Source: a virus. From it: DNA of 31,966 nucleotides. Both the position numbers and the translations under genes were made by a program. The stretch lies in the IMG/VR virus record IMGVR_UViG_3300008464_000004, positions 1 to 31,966 of that record, one strand, 5' to 3'. The notes beneath the pieces were generated by a model, which did no database searches, was not told where the DNA came from, and worked only from the letters and a program-made list of their open reading frames with translations. Shown here piece by piece: positions 14,141 through 20,148 of this stretch (position 1 is its first letter; each line of letters opens with the position of its first letter).

Positions 14141-14635
14141 CTAAGCAGCAATACCGCGATTCATGTTATCGTCTAAGCACTCTTCAAGAGTGGTAAAACC
14201 ATAACCGTCTTCACGAGGCTCACGAGCTTTACGAGCTTCTTCGATCTCAGCCATAACAGCTGGTAAGTCAGAAGCAGCAACTTCTTCGTTAGCTACATCT
14301 TGTAGTAACTGTGCACTTGAAGCTTTAGCAACACGTTCTTGCTTCGTCCACTTGCTCACACCGTCTTTACACATGCTGTTGAAGCCAGTAGCAGATGATG
14401 CTTTCTTACCAAACTCAGCAACTTCTGGAGACATCCAAGTGCCGTGGTAGTAACACTGAACAGCAACGATAACACCGTCTTCGTTCTTATGGAAGGTAGT
14501 AGCTTTACCACCGCCGCCACCAGTCTTAGCGCTTGCAAGGGCGATAACCTGAGGTAAGATGTCACCAACAAGTTCGTTAGTGTTAGCTTGTAGTAATTCA
14601 ACGATCTCAACGTGTGCTTTCTTAATGTTTGACAT
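14141..14635 (-). CDS. small Cys/His protein, paralog A
   Basis: 164 aa. Clear paralog of the 173-aa gene at 16163-16684, with roughly half of aligned residues the same. Three parts: an N-terminal helix with ANTNELVGDILPQVIALASAK, a Gly-rich turn (KTGGGGGK), and a conserved core with CYYHGTW, EFGKKASSATGFNSMCKDGV and SKWTKQERVAK. A charged helical tail follows (AEIEEARKAREPRED). The Cys-x2-His with a later Cys may bind metal, but only three ligands are evident. No family name recognised. It has its own promoter (14676-14705) and terminator, so it is a single-gene unit and probably strongly expressed. The TGCACH-free, AT-rich leader and lack of a strong ribosome site (AGAAGAG) are notable. Confidence 0.75.
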   Translation of the reverse strand: MSNIKKAHVEIVELLQANTNELVGDILPQVIALASAKTGGGGGKATTFHKNEDGVIVAVQCYYHGTWMSPEVAEFGKKASSATGFNSMCKDGVSKWTKQERVAKASSAQLLQDVANEEVAASDLPAVMAEIEEARKAREPREDGYGFTTLEECLDDNMNRGIAA

Positions 14636-14675
14636 GGTACTGGTTACTCTTCTTTGGATTGATTTAATTTAAGAT

Positions 14676-14705
14676 ATTATAATACTACTTATTGAAGACT
14701 GTGTA
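14676..14705 (-). promoter_or_regulatory. promoter for paralog A
   Basis: On the minus strand a perfect TATAAT (14676-14681) has TACACA (14700-14705, four of six) 18 nt upstream. The expected start lies ~30 nt ahead of the ATG at 14635. The surrounding 14636-14749 gap is AT-rich and otherwise empty apart from the hairpin at 14731. Confidence 0.5.
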
Positions 14706-14730
14706 CACCTTTATTTTCAATTTAATTTAT

Positions 14731-14771
14731 CAAGGTTACTCGTGCTATGTTAGCGACACTCTATAACCTTG
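14731..14771 (-). terminator. long hairpin at the end of the lipoprotein gene
   Basis: CAAGGTTA and TAACCTTG form an outer 8-bp stem, and inside it GTG-GCTA pairs with TAGC-CAC around an ACA loop. On the minus strand it overlaps the lipoprotein stop and is followed by ATAAATTAAATT, a weak U-tract. Likely terminator or 3'-end-stabilising structure. Confidence 0.45.
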
Positions 14772-14896
14772 CTATCAATGTCTAGCTTTACTGAGGCACT
14801 CCAAGGTGTTCTGACATACGTGACACCATCAATGCAAGTGGTCCATGTGCAACCTACACAAGTGGTCAGTAGTAACGTGATTAGTAAGTGCTTCAT
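14750..14896 (-). CDS. small predicted lipoprotein
   Basis: 48 aa: MKHLLITLLLTTCVGCTW, i.e. Met-Lys-His, a hydrophobic core of Leu/Ile/Thr and Cys at residues 13 and 16. Either L-T-T-C or C-V-G-C could act as lipobox, so a signal-peptidase-II lipoprotein of about 33-36 residues is expected, anchored in the host envelope. The mature part has one further Cys pair (TTCIDG and the last IECR). A strong GGGAGG lies 5 nt before the ATG, which overlaps the upstream stop (TCATGA). Size and topology resemble Rz1-type spanin subunits or superinfection-exclusion lipoproteins, but neither is established. No inner-membrane spanin partner is visible beside it. Confidence 0.65.
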   Translation of the reverse strand: MKHLLITLLLTTCVGCTWTTCIDGVTYVRTPWSASVKLDIDSKVIECR

Positions 14897-15222
14897 GATA
14901 ACCTCCCTGATAGTCGTAAGTAGACGTTATTGTCTAACCGCACTACTAACTCCTTACCGTTTACATAGAAGCGACCGTCCCGTGTGGATACTAAGCTAAG
15001 TGGATCATCTGGTAGGTCGTGAGCGTCTGTGTACTCGTTTGCAGCATTGAGTTTGACCTGAGCTAAAGTAGGCGCACTTTGCTGGGTCCAGTATACGAGG
15101 TGACGCTGACCACGTTTGATCAATTCGAGATCACTGCGGAGAAACACTCTAACTCTATGAGAAGGGTGGTAGGTGACCATTCTTGGACACGGCTTGATCT
15201 TGCTTGGTAGGTGCTTGTTCAT
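14893..15222 (-). CDS. protein of unknown function
   Basis: 109 aa, basic N-terminus (MNKHLPSKIKPCPRMVTYH) followed by RVRVFLRSDLELIKRGQRHLVYW and a mixed C-terminus with a beta hairpin (STRDGRFYVNGKELVVRL). No family recognised; no signal peptide. The ribosome site GAGG lies 8 nt before ATG within the palindrome GAGGTACCTC. A promoter candidate is at 15254-15282. It is coupled to the lipoprotein gene by ATGA overlap, so the two may act together. Confidence 0.6.
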   Translation of the reverse strand: MNKHLPSKIKPCPRMVTYHPSHRVRVFLRSDLELIKRGQRHLVYWTQQSAPTLAQVKLNAANEYTDAHDLPDDPLSLVSTRDGRFYVNGKELVVRLDNNVYLRLSGRLS

Positions 15223-15253
15223 ATGAGGTACCTCTAGTCATTAGGTGTAAGAT

Positions 15254-15282
15254 TTTATAAATCTGAAATAGGCACGAGTCAC
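15254..15282 (-). promoter_or_regulatory. candidate promoter for the 14893-15222 / lipoprotein pair
   Basis: On the minus strand GTGACT (15277-15282) and TATAAA (15254-15259) are 17 nt apart. There is no TG extension. It lies 30 nt before the gene start in the AT-rich gap. Confidence 0.4.
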
Positions 15283-15346
15283 GTGTCTAGATCCTGTTTC
15301 AAAACGCTTTTTTGGGAGACTTCGCATCGTCTATATATACGTACGT

Positions 15347-15392
15347 GCACACAGGTACCTCGTGTGTGCTGATGCTATATATATATATATAT
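15347..15392. repeat. hairpin GCACACA/TGTGTGC plus a (TA)n run
   Basis: A 7-bp perfect stem (15347-15353 with 15363-15369) with a 9-nt loop containing GGTACC is followed by an uninterrupted TA repeat of about eight units (about 15376-15391). On the minus strand the hairpin follows an AT-rich stretch after the 15461-15640 gene. The loop can pair over 8 nt with the ribosome-site palindrome at 15225-15234. The rest of the 15223-15460 gap shows no gene. Confidence 0.6.
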
Positions 15393-15460
15393 TCTATTTA
15401 AAAAATAAGAAACAAGCATTAAATACCCGTATCTAGACACTATACTAGTAACCAGCCCGC

Positions 15461-15640
15461 TTACCTTAGGTCACACTTAGTTAATACAGCTGCTTGAGCA
15501 CGGGTATCTCTGAAGCAACATAGTAAGTCTCTGAGTAAACTTAGTTTCTCCTCAGAACTCGCCGTGCTCCAACGCTCAGCAAATATATCACCGAAGTCAT
15601 TCCACCATCGGTTGACGTATGCTTCTGTTAGCGATTCCAT
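15461..15640 (-). CDS. small protein of unknown function
   Basis: 59 aa from ATG 15640 (MESLTEAYVNRWWNDFGDIF). A TTG start at 15658 is open but lacks support. Helical, with a Trp pair and a C-terminal segment of SLLRDLLCCFRDTRAQ. No family recognised. The start overlaps the end of the preceding 68-aa gene by 13 nt; AGG lies 9 nt upstream. Confidence 0.5.
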   Translation of the reverse strand: MESLTEAYVNRWWNDFGDIFAERWSTASSEEKLSLLRDLLCCFRDTRAQAAVLTKCDLR

Positions 15641-15834
15641 GATGTCAGACCTAAGCAACGCACACGATCAGTGACCATTAAAGCACGTCGGAAGATAAGC
15701 TGTTCATCAGCTATCAACCAACCCTCAATTCCTTTAGCTGCCTCTAAGTCAAGGTGCTCAGCTACTTCTTTAGCTGCATCCTCCTCAACATTAGAAGGAG
15801 TAAGGAATACCATCTCATCTAAGATAACGATCAT
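15628..15834 (-). CDS. small protein of unknown function
   Basis: 68 aa, N-terminal strand MIVILDEMVFLTP followed by an acidic helix (VEEDAAKEVAEHLDLEAAKG) and a WLIADEQLIFRRALMV stretch. No family recognised. ATG overlaps the stop of the upstream gene (ATGA), typical of coupled early phage genes. Confidence 0.55.
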   Translation of the reverse strand: MIVILDEMVFLTPSNVEEDAAKEVAEHLDLEAAKGIEGWLIADEQLIFRRALMVTDRVRCLGLTSWNR

Positions 15835-16022
15835 CGTACTATCGTATGGACTTCAAATCCATCCATTGCATCAGCACCACGTTCGGCTTCAACACACTCA
15901 CATGCTCGCTGTACAAGCTCAGCATCATTCATCTCACGATGATACAAGTGTATAGTACCCACATCTAAGTGATCAGTTGAGTACACAACAACCACGATGT
16001 CCATCTGCTCTAATGTATCCAT
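15831..16022 (-). CDS. small protein of unknown function
   Basis: 63 aa. Beta-rich start with a run of Val (MDIVVVVYSTDHLDVGTIHLYH), then an acidic helix (DAELVQRACECVEAERGADA) and a final strand (GFEVHTIVR). This beta-alpha-beta order fits a compact soluble fold. GGAG lies 8 nt before the ATG. The ATG overlaps the stop of the 21-codon ORF upstream. Confidence 0.55.
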   Translation of the reverse strand: MDTLEQMDIVVVVYSTDHLDVGTIHLYHREMNDAELVQRACECVEAERGADAMDGFEVHTIVR

Positions 16023-16087
16023 TAGTTACTCTCCGTTGGTAGTACATTTAGTTCGATCTCAATTACTTCTAACTCTTCTACTAACAT
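16022..16087 (-). CDS. possible 21-codon leader ORF
   Basis: Codes MLVEELEVIEIELNVLPTESN, acidic and helical. Its stop TAA forms TAATG with the next gene's start, and the next gene's ribosome site lies inside it. It starts 20 nt past the inverted-repeat arm at 16107-16132. It could be a real micro-gene or a leader that couples translation. Low confidence because of length and a poor ribosome site. Confidence 0.3.
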   Translation of the reverse strand: MLVEELEVIEIELNVLPTESN

Positions 16088-16106
16088 AACGATATACTCG
16101 CTTAAG

Positions 16107-16132
16107 AATTTGGTTAGTACCCTTTAGTGAAG
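16107..16132 (-). repeat. left arm of a perfect 26-bp inverted repeat with T3-promoter-like core
   Basis: On the minus strand the arm contains CACTAAAGGGTACTAACC and its reverse complement is exact over 26 bp at 16739-16764; with one mismatch the match runs about 5 bp further on the outer side. TCACTAAAGGG is identical to 11 nt of the T3 RNA polymerase promoter core. This arm points left, toward the small genes 16087-15461. The arms enclose only the paralog B gene and its hairpin. Confidence 0.9.
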
Positions 16133-16147
16133 ACACCTTACGGTGCC
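16132..16147 (-). terminator. GNRA-loop hairpin after paralog B
   Basis: On the minus strand GGCACC-GTAA-GGTGTC (one G-U pair), followed by TTCACTAAAG rather than a T run. It lies 15 nt past the paralog B stop and has the same layout as the terminator after paralog A. Without a U-tract it may be an mRNA-end or processing hairpin rather than a strong terminator. Confidence 0.5.
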
Positions 16148-16162
16148 TAACACATACTTCTA

Positions 16163-16684
16163 CTAGTCTTCAGCTTCAGTGTTAACTTCGTCAGCGTCAG
16201 TACTTACTTGATCGAAAGCTTTGATAGTCTCATCAGCCGTGGAATACCCTTGAGCATCTTCACGAGCAACGATAACTTGCTTAGCTTCTTCAATCTCAGC
16301 TTGCTTGTCAGTCAAGTCACTTACTTCAATGTCACCGCTTGCAACGGCACTCAATAGTAAGCTCTCAGTCTTCTTAGCTACACGTTGTTGCTTAGTCCAA
16401 CGACTAACACCTTCCTTACACATGGTATTCAAACCACTTGCGGTGCCTTTCTTAGCTCCATATTCGCACTCACTTGTCAATTCCCACTGCTTGTGGTAGT
16501 AACAATAAACTGCGAATACTTCACCATTGTCATCTTTCAAGAACGTCTTACCAATGTCAGAACCACCGCTAGACTTAGCAGTCATTAGCTCCATCAATTG
16601 TGGCAAGATAGTCGATACTTTCTTGTTCTTATTAGCTTCAAGAAGTTCGGCGATTCCAACGTATGCTTTTTTGATAGTAGTCAT
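16163..16684 (-). CDS. small Cys/His protein, paralog B, inside the inverted repeat
   Basis: 173 aa, paralog of the 14141-14635 product. Shared core: TIKKAYVGIAELLEAN, ILPQLMELM, AVYCYYHKQW, EYGAKKGTASGLNTMCKEGV and SRWTKQQRVAK. The Gly turn is shorter and the C-terminal tail is longer and more acidic (DQVSTDADEVNTEAED). The Cys-x2-His with a following Cys may be a partial metal site. No named family recognised. It is the first gene behind the promoter at 16798-16826, with a ~110-nt leader. AAAGGA lies 9 nt before the ATG. Both paralogs stand as single-gene units with hairpins at their ends, which suggests abundant early products. A transcription-related or nucleoid role is a guess only. Confidence 0.75.
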   Translation of the reverse strand: MTTIKKAYVGIAELLEANKNKKVSTILPQLMELMTAKSSGGSDIGKTFLKDDNGEVFAVYCYYHKQWELTSECEYGAKKGTASGLNTMCKEGVSRWTKQQRVAKKTESLLLSAVASGDIEVSDLTDKQAEIEEAKQVIVAREDAQGYSTADETIKAFDQVSTDADEVNTEAED

Positions 16685-16738
16685 AATAGTATATCCTTTA
16701 GTTTATAGAGCTAATAGTGCTCGTTAGAAAGCTTATGC

Positions 16739-16764
16739 CTTCACTAAAGGGTACTAACCAAATT
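16739..16764 (+). repeat. right arm of the 26-bp inverted repeat
   Basis: Exact inverted copy of 16107-16132. Read rightward it gives GCCTTCACTAAAGGGTACTA; 13 of 15 positions of its ACCCTCACTAAAGGG-like core match the T3 promoter. If used as a promoter it would run rightward, antisense to the terminase genes. If transcribed from the 16798 promoter, this arm is in the paralog B 5' leader and can pair with the 3' end of the same RNA. Confidence 0.9.
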
Positions 16765-16797
16765 GTTAAAGAACTGACTTACTTAGTAAGTAAATCT

Positions 16798-16826
16798 ATT
16801 ATCTCAAAGAACTTAATGAAAGTAAA
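16798..16826 (-). promoter_or_regulatory. promoter for paralog B, with adjacent inverted repeat
   Basis: On the minus strand TTTACT (16821-16826) and GATAAT (16798-16803) are 17 nt apart, with TG one base before the -10. ACTTACT-t-AGTAAGT, an inverted repeat near 16777-16793, lies at the expected transcription start, so an operator is possible. This is the first promoter of the leftward early block. Confidence 0.65.
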
Positions 16827-17004
16827 CACTTTATTTAATTCTTTTTCTTAGTGGTTGCTTCAGTGTCTCAACTCACTAATTAAAATTATATACTAATAAT
16901 TATCTTTGTGAAATATCGATTGGTTATATCAAATTGAGTTCTTATAACTTGTATAGTCGCCTATTTATTATACGTACGCATGCGAATACATTATAAATGA
17001 TTGA

Positions 17005-17115
17005 AAGTACAATTTATTTAAATGATATTGTCTATTCATTTGATGAATACTAAATTGGTATACTATATTAGTAGATAAGTACAATTTATTTAATCTATAG
17101 TGACTATTCATTTGA
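17005..17115. repeat. two 39-bp direct repeats, 72 bp apart, in an AT-rich non-coding region
   Basis: AAGTACAATTTATTTAA occurs at 17005-17021 and 17077-17093, and each copy is followed after 10 nt by CTATTCATTTGA (17032-17043, 17104-17115). Each copy ends in a short hairpin (ATTCAT..ATGAAT type). AATGATATTG also occurs twice (17021, 17115). The surrounding 16827-17233 holds no gene: short reading frames here are repetitive and unsupported. The place, between a terminator and an early promoter, and the repeats fit an origin of replication or a regulator-binding array. Confidence 0.7.
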
Positions 17116-17229
17116 ATGATATTGGTACTGGTGATTGTATCGATACTATTGGTTACTACATCGGTAGGGTGGGCTAGGGCCAGTCGAGGGGTCAAGTGTC
17201 TACGGTTGAACGCTTGAAAATTTGCATTC

Positions 17230-17265
17230 CAAAATACAAGCTTATTAAATTTAATAAGCTTGTAT
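17230..17265 (-). terminator. terminator with a 32-bp perfect palindrome after the terminase operon
   Basis: 17234-17265 is a perfect palindrome (ATACAAGCTTATTAAA and its reverse complement). On the minus strand it is followed by TTTTGG. It lies 15 nt past the stop of the 17280-17882 gene. Low GC is offset by length. It can act in both directions and would shield the repeat region from terminase transcription. Confidence 0.75.
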
Positions 17266-17279
17266 AGCGTTAAGAGGTG

Positions 17280-17882
17280 TTATGACAGTGCTTTAGACAG
17301 TACGTATCCTTCCAACTCCCACAGTTTATTATGTGCTGCAGCAACACAGCGCTCTTTCGCGTACTTCTCACCATCTTCACGCTTGTAATTCGCAGGGTCT
17401 ACACATGCAGACTCTCCATACGCAACTTGAAAGCCCGAAGGTAAGAAAGCCCAACAACCTGTTACAGTAGTCTCCCCAACGCGTTCAAACTTATACACTA
17501 GAGACTTAACCATCTCTGCGATACGTTCGGCCGGCACCTTGTTCTCAGTAGGCTGTAACGCTTTTACTACTGCTTTACACAGATAGTCCTTAATCTGCTG
17601 TTCCAGCGGTAGCTCAACATACGGAACTAAGCAAGGATGCTCCTTAAGAGCTTCGTCCTTCACAGGCCCGTACTTCCAGCCTTCACTTAGCTTAAAGGCG
17701 CTCCAGTTAGCGTGACTCTCTTCTGGCGTAGAATCATTAGTTAGGTGGTAAGCTACTGCGTCTAAAGCAGATGCTTTGATACCGTCAGATGTGTCGTCCC
17801 ATGCTACCTGGTTGTAGTCACCATTGGCAGCGCAGTATGCGCGGTTTACTTCGTGTATGGCCTTAGCTATTAGTGCTTTCAT
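17280..17882 (-). CDS. RyR-domain protein fused to a phage gp49/gp66-like domain
   Basis: 200 aa with two parts. Residues about 8-105 look like a RyR domain: IHEVNRAYCAANGD, VAWDDTSDGIKASALDAV and SHANWSAFKLSEGWKYGPVKD, then LVPYVELPLEQQIKDYL. Residues about 125-200 match the N4 gp49/Sf6 gp66 family: TTVTGCWAFLPSGFQVAYGE, SACVDPANYKREDG, AAHNKLWELEGYVL. RyR domains bind small ligands, often nucleotide-like, and are common beside phage terminases; the gp49/66 family is of unknown role. The ATG overlaps TerL's TGA (ATGA), so it is the last gene of the packaging operon. Both domain calls are by pattern. Confidence 0.75.
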   Translation of the reverse strand: MKALIAKAIHEVNRAYCAANGDYNQVAWDDTSDGIKASALDAVAYHLTNDSTPEESHANWSAFKLSEGWKYGPVKDEALKEHPCLVPYVELPLEQQIKDYLCKAVVKALQPTENKVPAERIAEMVKSLVYKFERVGETTVTGCWAFLPSGFQVAYGESACVDPANYKREDGEKYAKERCVAAAHNKLWELEGYVLSKALS

Positions 17883-19513
17883 ATTGCAAATCCTGAGGTT
17901 TGTGTTGATCTGTACCTTTCTGGTACGGCTTGCTTAGACTCGTTAGAGCTTTCACTTTCTCTGACGCCCATAGCCACTTGGCGTAGCATATCAGCGCCGT
18001 GAGAGAATTCATCGTGCTTAGGTGTGAGTTTCCACACTTGTAACTTCTCATCGAAGTCTTTGGAGTAGTTATTCAGACAGTCTATAGTGTACGTACATGA
18101 CACATCGATACGCATCATTGGTAGTATACGACGTACTGCTTGTATACCATCAGCAATGGCAGACCTGGGCAACACGCGGACACCCCATGGGTAGCCTTCG
18201 AGCTTCATGTGATCCTTAGCTACGTCTTCGGTACTCTTAGCTTTGCCGCTGCCAGCAGTGTTAGTTCCACGTTGGCGTGCATCGTGAGGCAATACAATAT
18301 CTCGTATATCCCACCCTGTGTCAGCAGCATAATCAAGGTAATGGCCAATACCAAAGCCGTTATTCCAGTACTCAGCTATTATGCGGTATTCACCACGATA
18401 CCACTGTACAAAACCTAGCACAGTATAATCGTCGACACCTAGATCGAAGAAGATGTCGATAGGAAGGTTAGGATCATACAAGTCAGGCACAACACGATTC
18501 TTACGTACTACCTTTTCATTGAACAGCTTAGAGTAATAAGTACCGTCACGACTAGCTAAGAAAGCTTCTTCGGGCGTGGCAGGATACTCTTGGTAAAGAT
18601 CGCCAGCAAGCTCTCGGCGTTGGACAACCCAGAAGTTTTTCTGCTCTGTGGTAGCAACACGACCGTGCTCGCGTTCAAGCTTCTCGAAGTACTCAACAGC
18701 TTCAGTATCCAGGGTCTGCGCCACAGTCTCAACACAGTCAGGATCGTCGAGCCAGGACAGAAACACTGGGTAGAAATCCTTGGGAGCCATCTGGCCAGAG
18801 TGTAGAGCTAAGATGCTAGCATCCCACACGTCCTTGAACATGTTACGTCCCTCAGCAGTACTCTCGATGACACCCGTGTTACCTTTGCCGAGGGCTTGCA
18901 GCGTACCAGTCTTGGTTTCTTTAGCTCGCTTAGGGTTGGCGTTAGCAATCTTACCCAGCTCTGAGATATGTAACCGCTGTAGAGTAGCAGATCGGAAGGA
19001 CACTCGAATAAACATCTTGGAGTCGTTGGAGAACCCGAACTCCTTGGTGTTATCCTTAGTTAGGCGTATGCCCAGGAAAGCTTTGACACTAGGGTTCATG
19101 TTGTCCCATAAGAACTTCACACGCTCAAGGAGTGTCGTCGCTTCGTCGTTGCCCTGAGCCATGAGGCCGAGAGTAAGGAAGGGACAGAACACAGCGTCAT
19201 CGAAGAAGGACACAAGCCAGAAGGTGGAGATACCCTGCTGTCTAGACTTGAGGATCACAACACGTGCGTGCTGTCGGGTTGCTGCGTACACACGGTGTTG
19301 CGCATAGTTCATGACGAACTTTACAGGCTCACCATCCTTGTTAATAACCTTGTAGACATTGTTTAGACGCCACAACTTAGACTTGAGATACGTGCGCTCA
19401 AACTCTTGCTTGTCAATGTTAACTGGTACAGGCTCATCGAAGAACGCATAGCGTCCTACCATGTCAGGATACAGCTCGTTGAACTGCTCCTCTGTTATTC
19501 TTAGTTTAATCAC
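17879..19513 (-). CDS. terL: terminase large subunit
   Basis: 544 aa, GTG start at 19513 (GGAG about 9 nt upstream). The ATPase domain has a Walker A-type loop VVILKSRQQGIS (K89-S96), the common classic-like K-x-R-Q-x-G-x-S variant. Walker B RLHISELG (E185) and a coupling motif ESTAEG (217-222) follow. The C-terminal RNase-H-like nuclease has FFDLGVDD (D357), LPHDARQ (D411) and a later HDEFSHGADMLRQ. It pumps DNA into the procapsid and cuts the concatemer. It overlaps the small-subunit gene by 8 nt. The operon is on the opposite strand to the capsid genes, unlike the usual terminase-portal-capsid order. Confidence 0.93.
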   Translation of the reverse strand: MIKLRITEEQFNELYPDMVGRYAFFDEPVPVNIDKQEFERTYLKSKLWRLNNVYKVINKDGEPVKFVMNYAQHRVYAATRQHARVVILKSRQQGISTFWLVSFFDDAVFCPFLTLGLMAQGNDEATTLLERVKFLWDNMNPSVKAFLGIRLTKDNTKEFGFSNDSKMFIRVSFRSATLQRLHISELGKIANANPKRAKETKTGTLQALGKGNTGVIESTAEGRNMFKDVWDASILALHSGQMAPKDFYPVFLSWLDDPDCVETVAQTLDTEAVEYFEKLEREHGRVATTEQKNFWVVQRRELAGDLYQEYPATPEEAFLASRDGTYYSKLFNEKVVRKNRVVPDLYDPNLPIDIFFDLGVDDYTVLGFVQWYRGEYRIIAEYWNNGFGIGHYLDYAADTGWDIRDIVLPHDARQRGTNTAGSGKAKSTEDVAKDHMKLEGYPWGVRVLPRSAIADGIQAVRRILPMMRIDVSCTYTIDCLNNYSKDFDEKLQVWKLTPKHDEFSHGADMLRQVAMGVRESESSNESKQAVPERYRSTQTSGFAI

Positions 19514-20012
19514 CTAGGAACTCTCCGTACTCAGAGGCTGTAGCACCTGCATCACCGTAGTTATTCTGTACGTTGACTTGAGTAGTATTGCTGTTAAAGA
19601 AAGCAACTTGTAACGCGCATAGCGCACTAGTAAGACCTTCTAGCTCCGACACATGTTCAATGCTTAAAGCTAAGAAACGAATACGCGTATTAAGGTGGCT
19701 AGCGGTGGCTAACATCTCTTCAGAGAGCTTGTCCGTGGCACTCTTTGTTTTCTTGATGTCTGCAATAGCACCGTCGACAGCAGGTAAGAGCTCGGCAGGA
19801 GTATTCGCCTCAACGTTAGCTAAGGCTTGGTCCAGGACTACATTGTCTACGTCGATGAACTCAGCTACAGTATTGTTCTGCTTAGCTTCTTCGTACTCAC
19901 GCTTAAGGCGCAGCACTTTGTTGTAAGAGATTTCCATCTCCGCGCTAATGTCCTTAGGCTCCATACGGTTAAGGAGACGACTAACAACCTCATACTTTAT
20001 TTGGTCGCTCAT
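19506..20012 (-). CDS. terS: terminase small subunit
   Basis: 168 aa. The N-terminus has a helix-turn-helix (VVSRLLNRMEPKDISAEMEISYNKVLRLKR, here shown as two runs: residues about 9-22 and 23-40). A coiled helical middle rich in Ala/Leu and a C-terminal IEHVSELEGLTSAL region follow. It ends with an Asn/Gly-rich segment (NNYGDAGATASEYGEFLGD). Position directly ahead of TerL and this HTH plus oligomerising-helix layout identify it, though no conserved catalytic motif exists for the family. It would recognise the packaging site. Its start lies inside the preceding 52-aa gene. Confidence 0.75.
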   Translation of the reverse strand: MSDQIKYEVVSRLLNRMEPKDISAEMEISYNKVLRLKREYEEAKQNNTVAEFIDVDNVVLDQALANVEANTPAELLPAVDGAIADIKKTKSATDKLSEEMLATASHLNTRIRFLALSIEHVSELEGLTSALCALQVAFFNSNTTQVNVQNNYGDAGATASEYGEFLGD

Positions 20013-20148
20013 TAGTATGCTCCTTAATTAGCTTGACGACTAGCGCACTGAAGTTCTGCCCAGTGTCTTCGCATTTCTGCTTTAGCTCTTCGACAACACG
20101 TGTGTCTTCAGGCTTCTTAGTTTTAGTAGAGAACGTAAATACAGGCAC
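19990..20148 (-). CDS. small ribbon-helix-helix-like protein, first gene of the terminase operon
   Basis: 52 aa, GTG start at 20148 with AAGGAG 7 nt upstream. Sequence starts MPVFTFSTKTKKPEDTRVVE. A strand (VFTFSTKT), a helix (DTRVVEELKQKCEDTG) and a second helix (NFSALVVKLIKEHTNE) give the ribbon-helix-helix order of Arc/MetJ-type repressors, including the N-F-S-x-L-V turn. A regulator of the divergent promoter region 20149-20268 is a natural guess. It overlaps TerS by 23 nt. The call rests on pattern and size only. Confidence 0.6.
   Translation of the reverse strand: MPVFTFSTKTKKPEDTRVVEELKQKCEDTGQNFSALVVKLIKEHTNERPNKV

Noticed and set aside
15376-15392. (TA)n run as a CRISPR-like or recombination repeat
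   Set aside because: A simple dinucleotide run with no spacers; at most a melting or slippage site.
15436-15455. GACACTATA on the plus strand, like an SP6 promoter core
   Set aside because: Only 9 nt match in AT-rich DNA and no downstream G start; not repeated, so chance is likely.
17090-17106. TCACTATAG on the minus strand, like a T7 promoter core
   Set aside because: Nine matching bases but no GGG start and it lies within the direct repeat; the other repeat copy does not keep it.
16968-17195. Minus-strand frame of 75 codons in the AT-rich region
   Set aside because: Its product is just the translated direct repeats (NKLY and MN-x-x-Y recurring), with no ribosome site and no family likeness.
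17192-17225. GGTTGAACG resembling a tRNA T-arm
   Set aside because: No cloverleaf could be drawn: no anticodon arm or acceptor stem in the right place.
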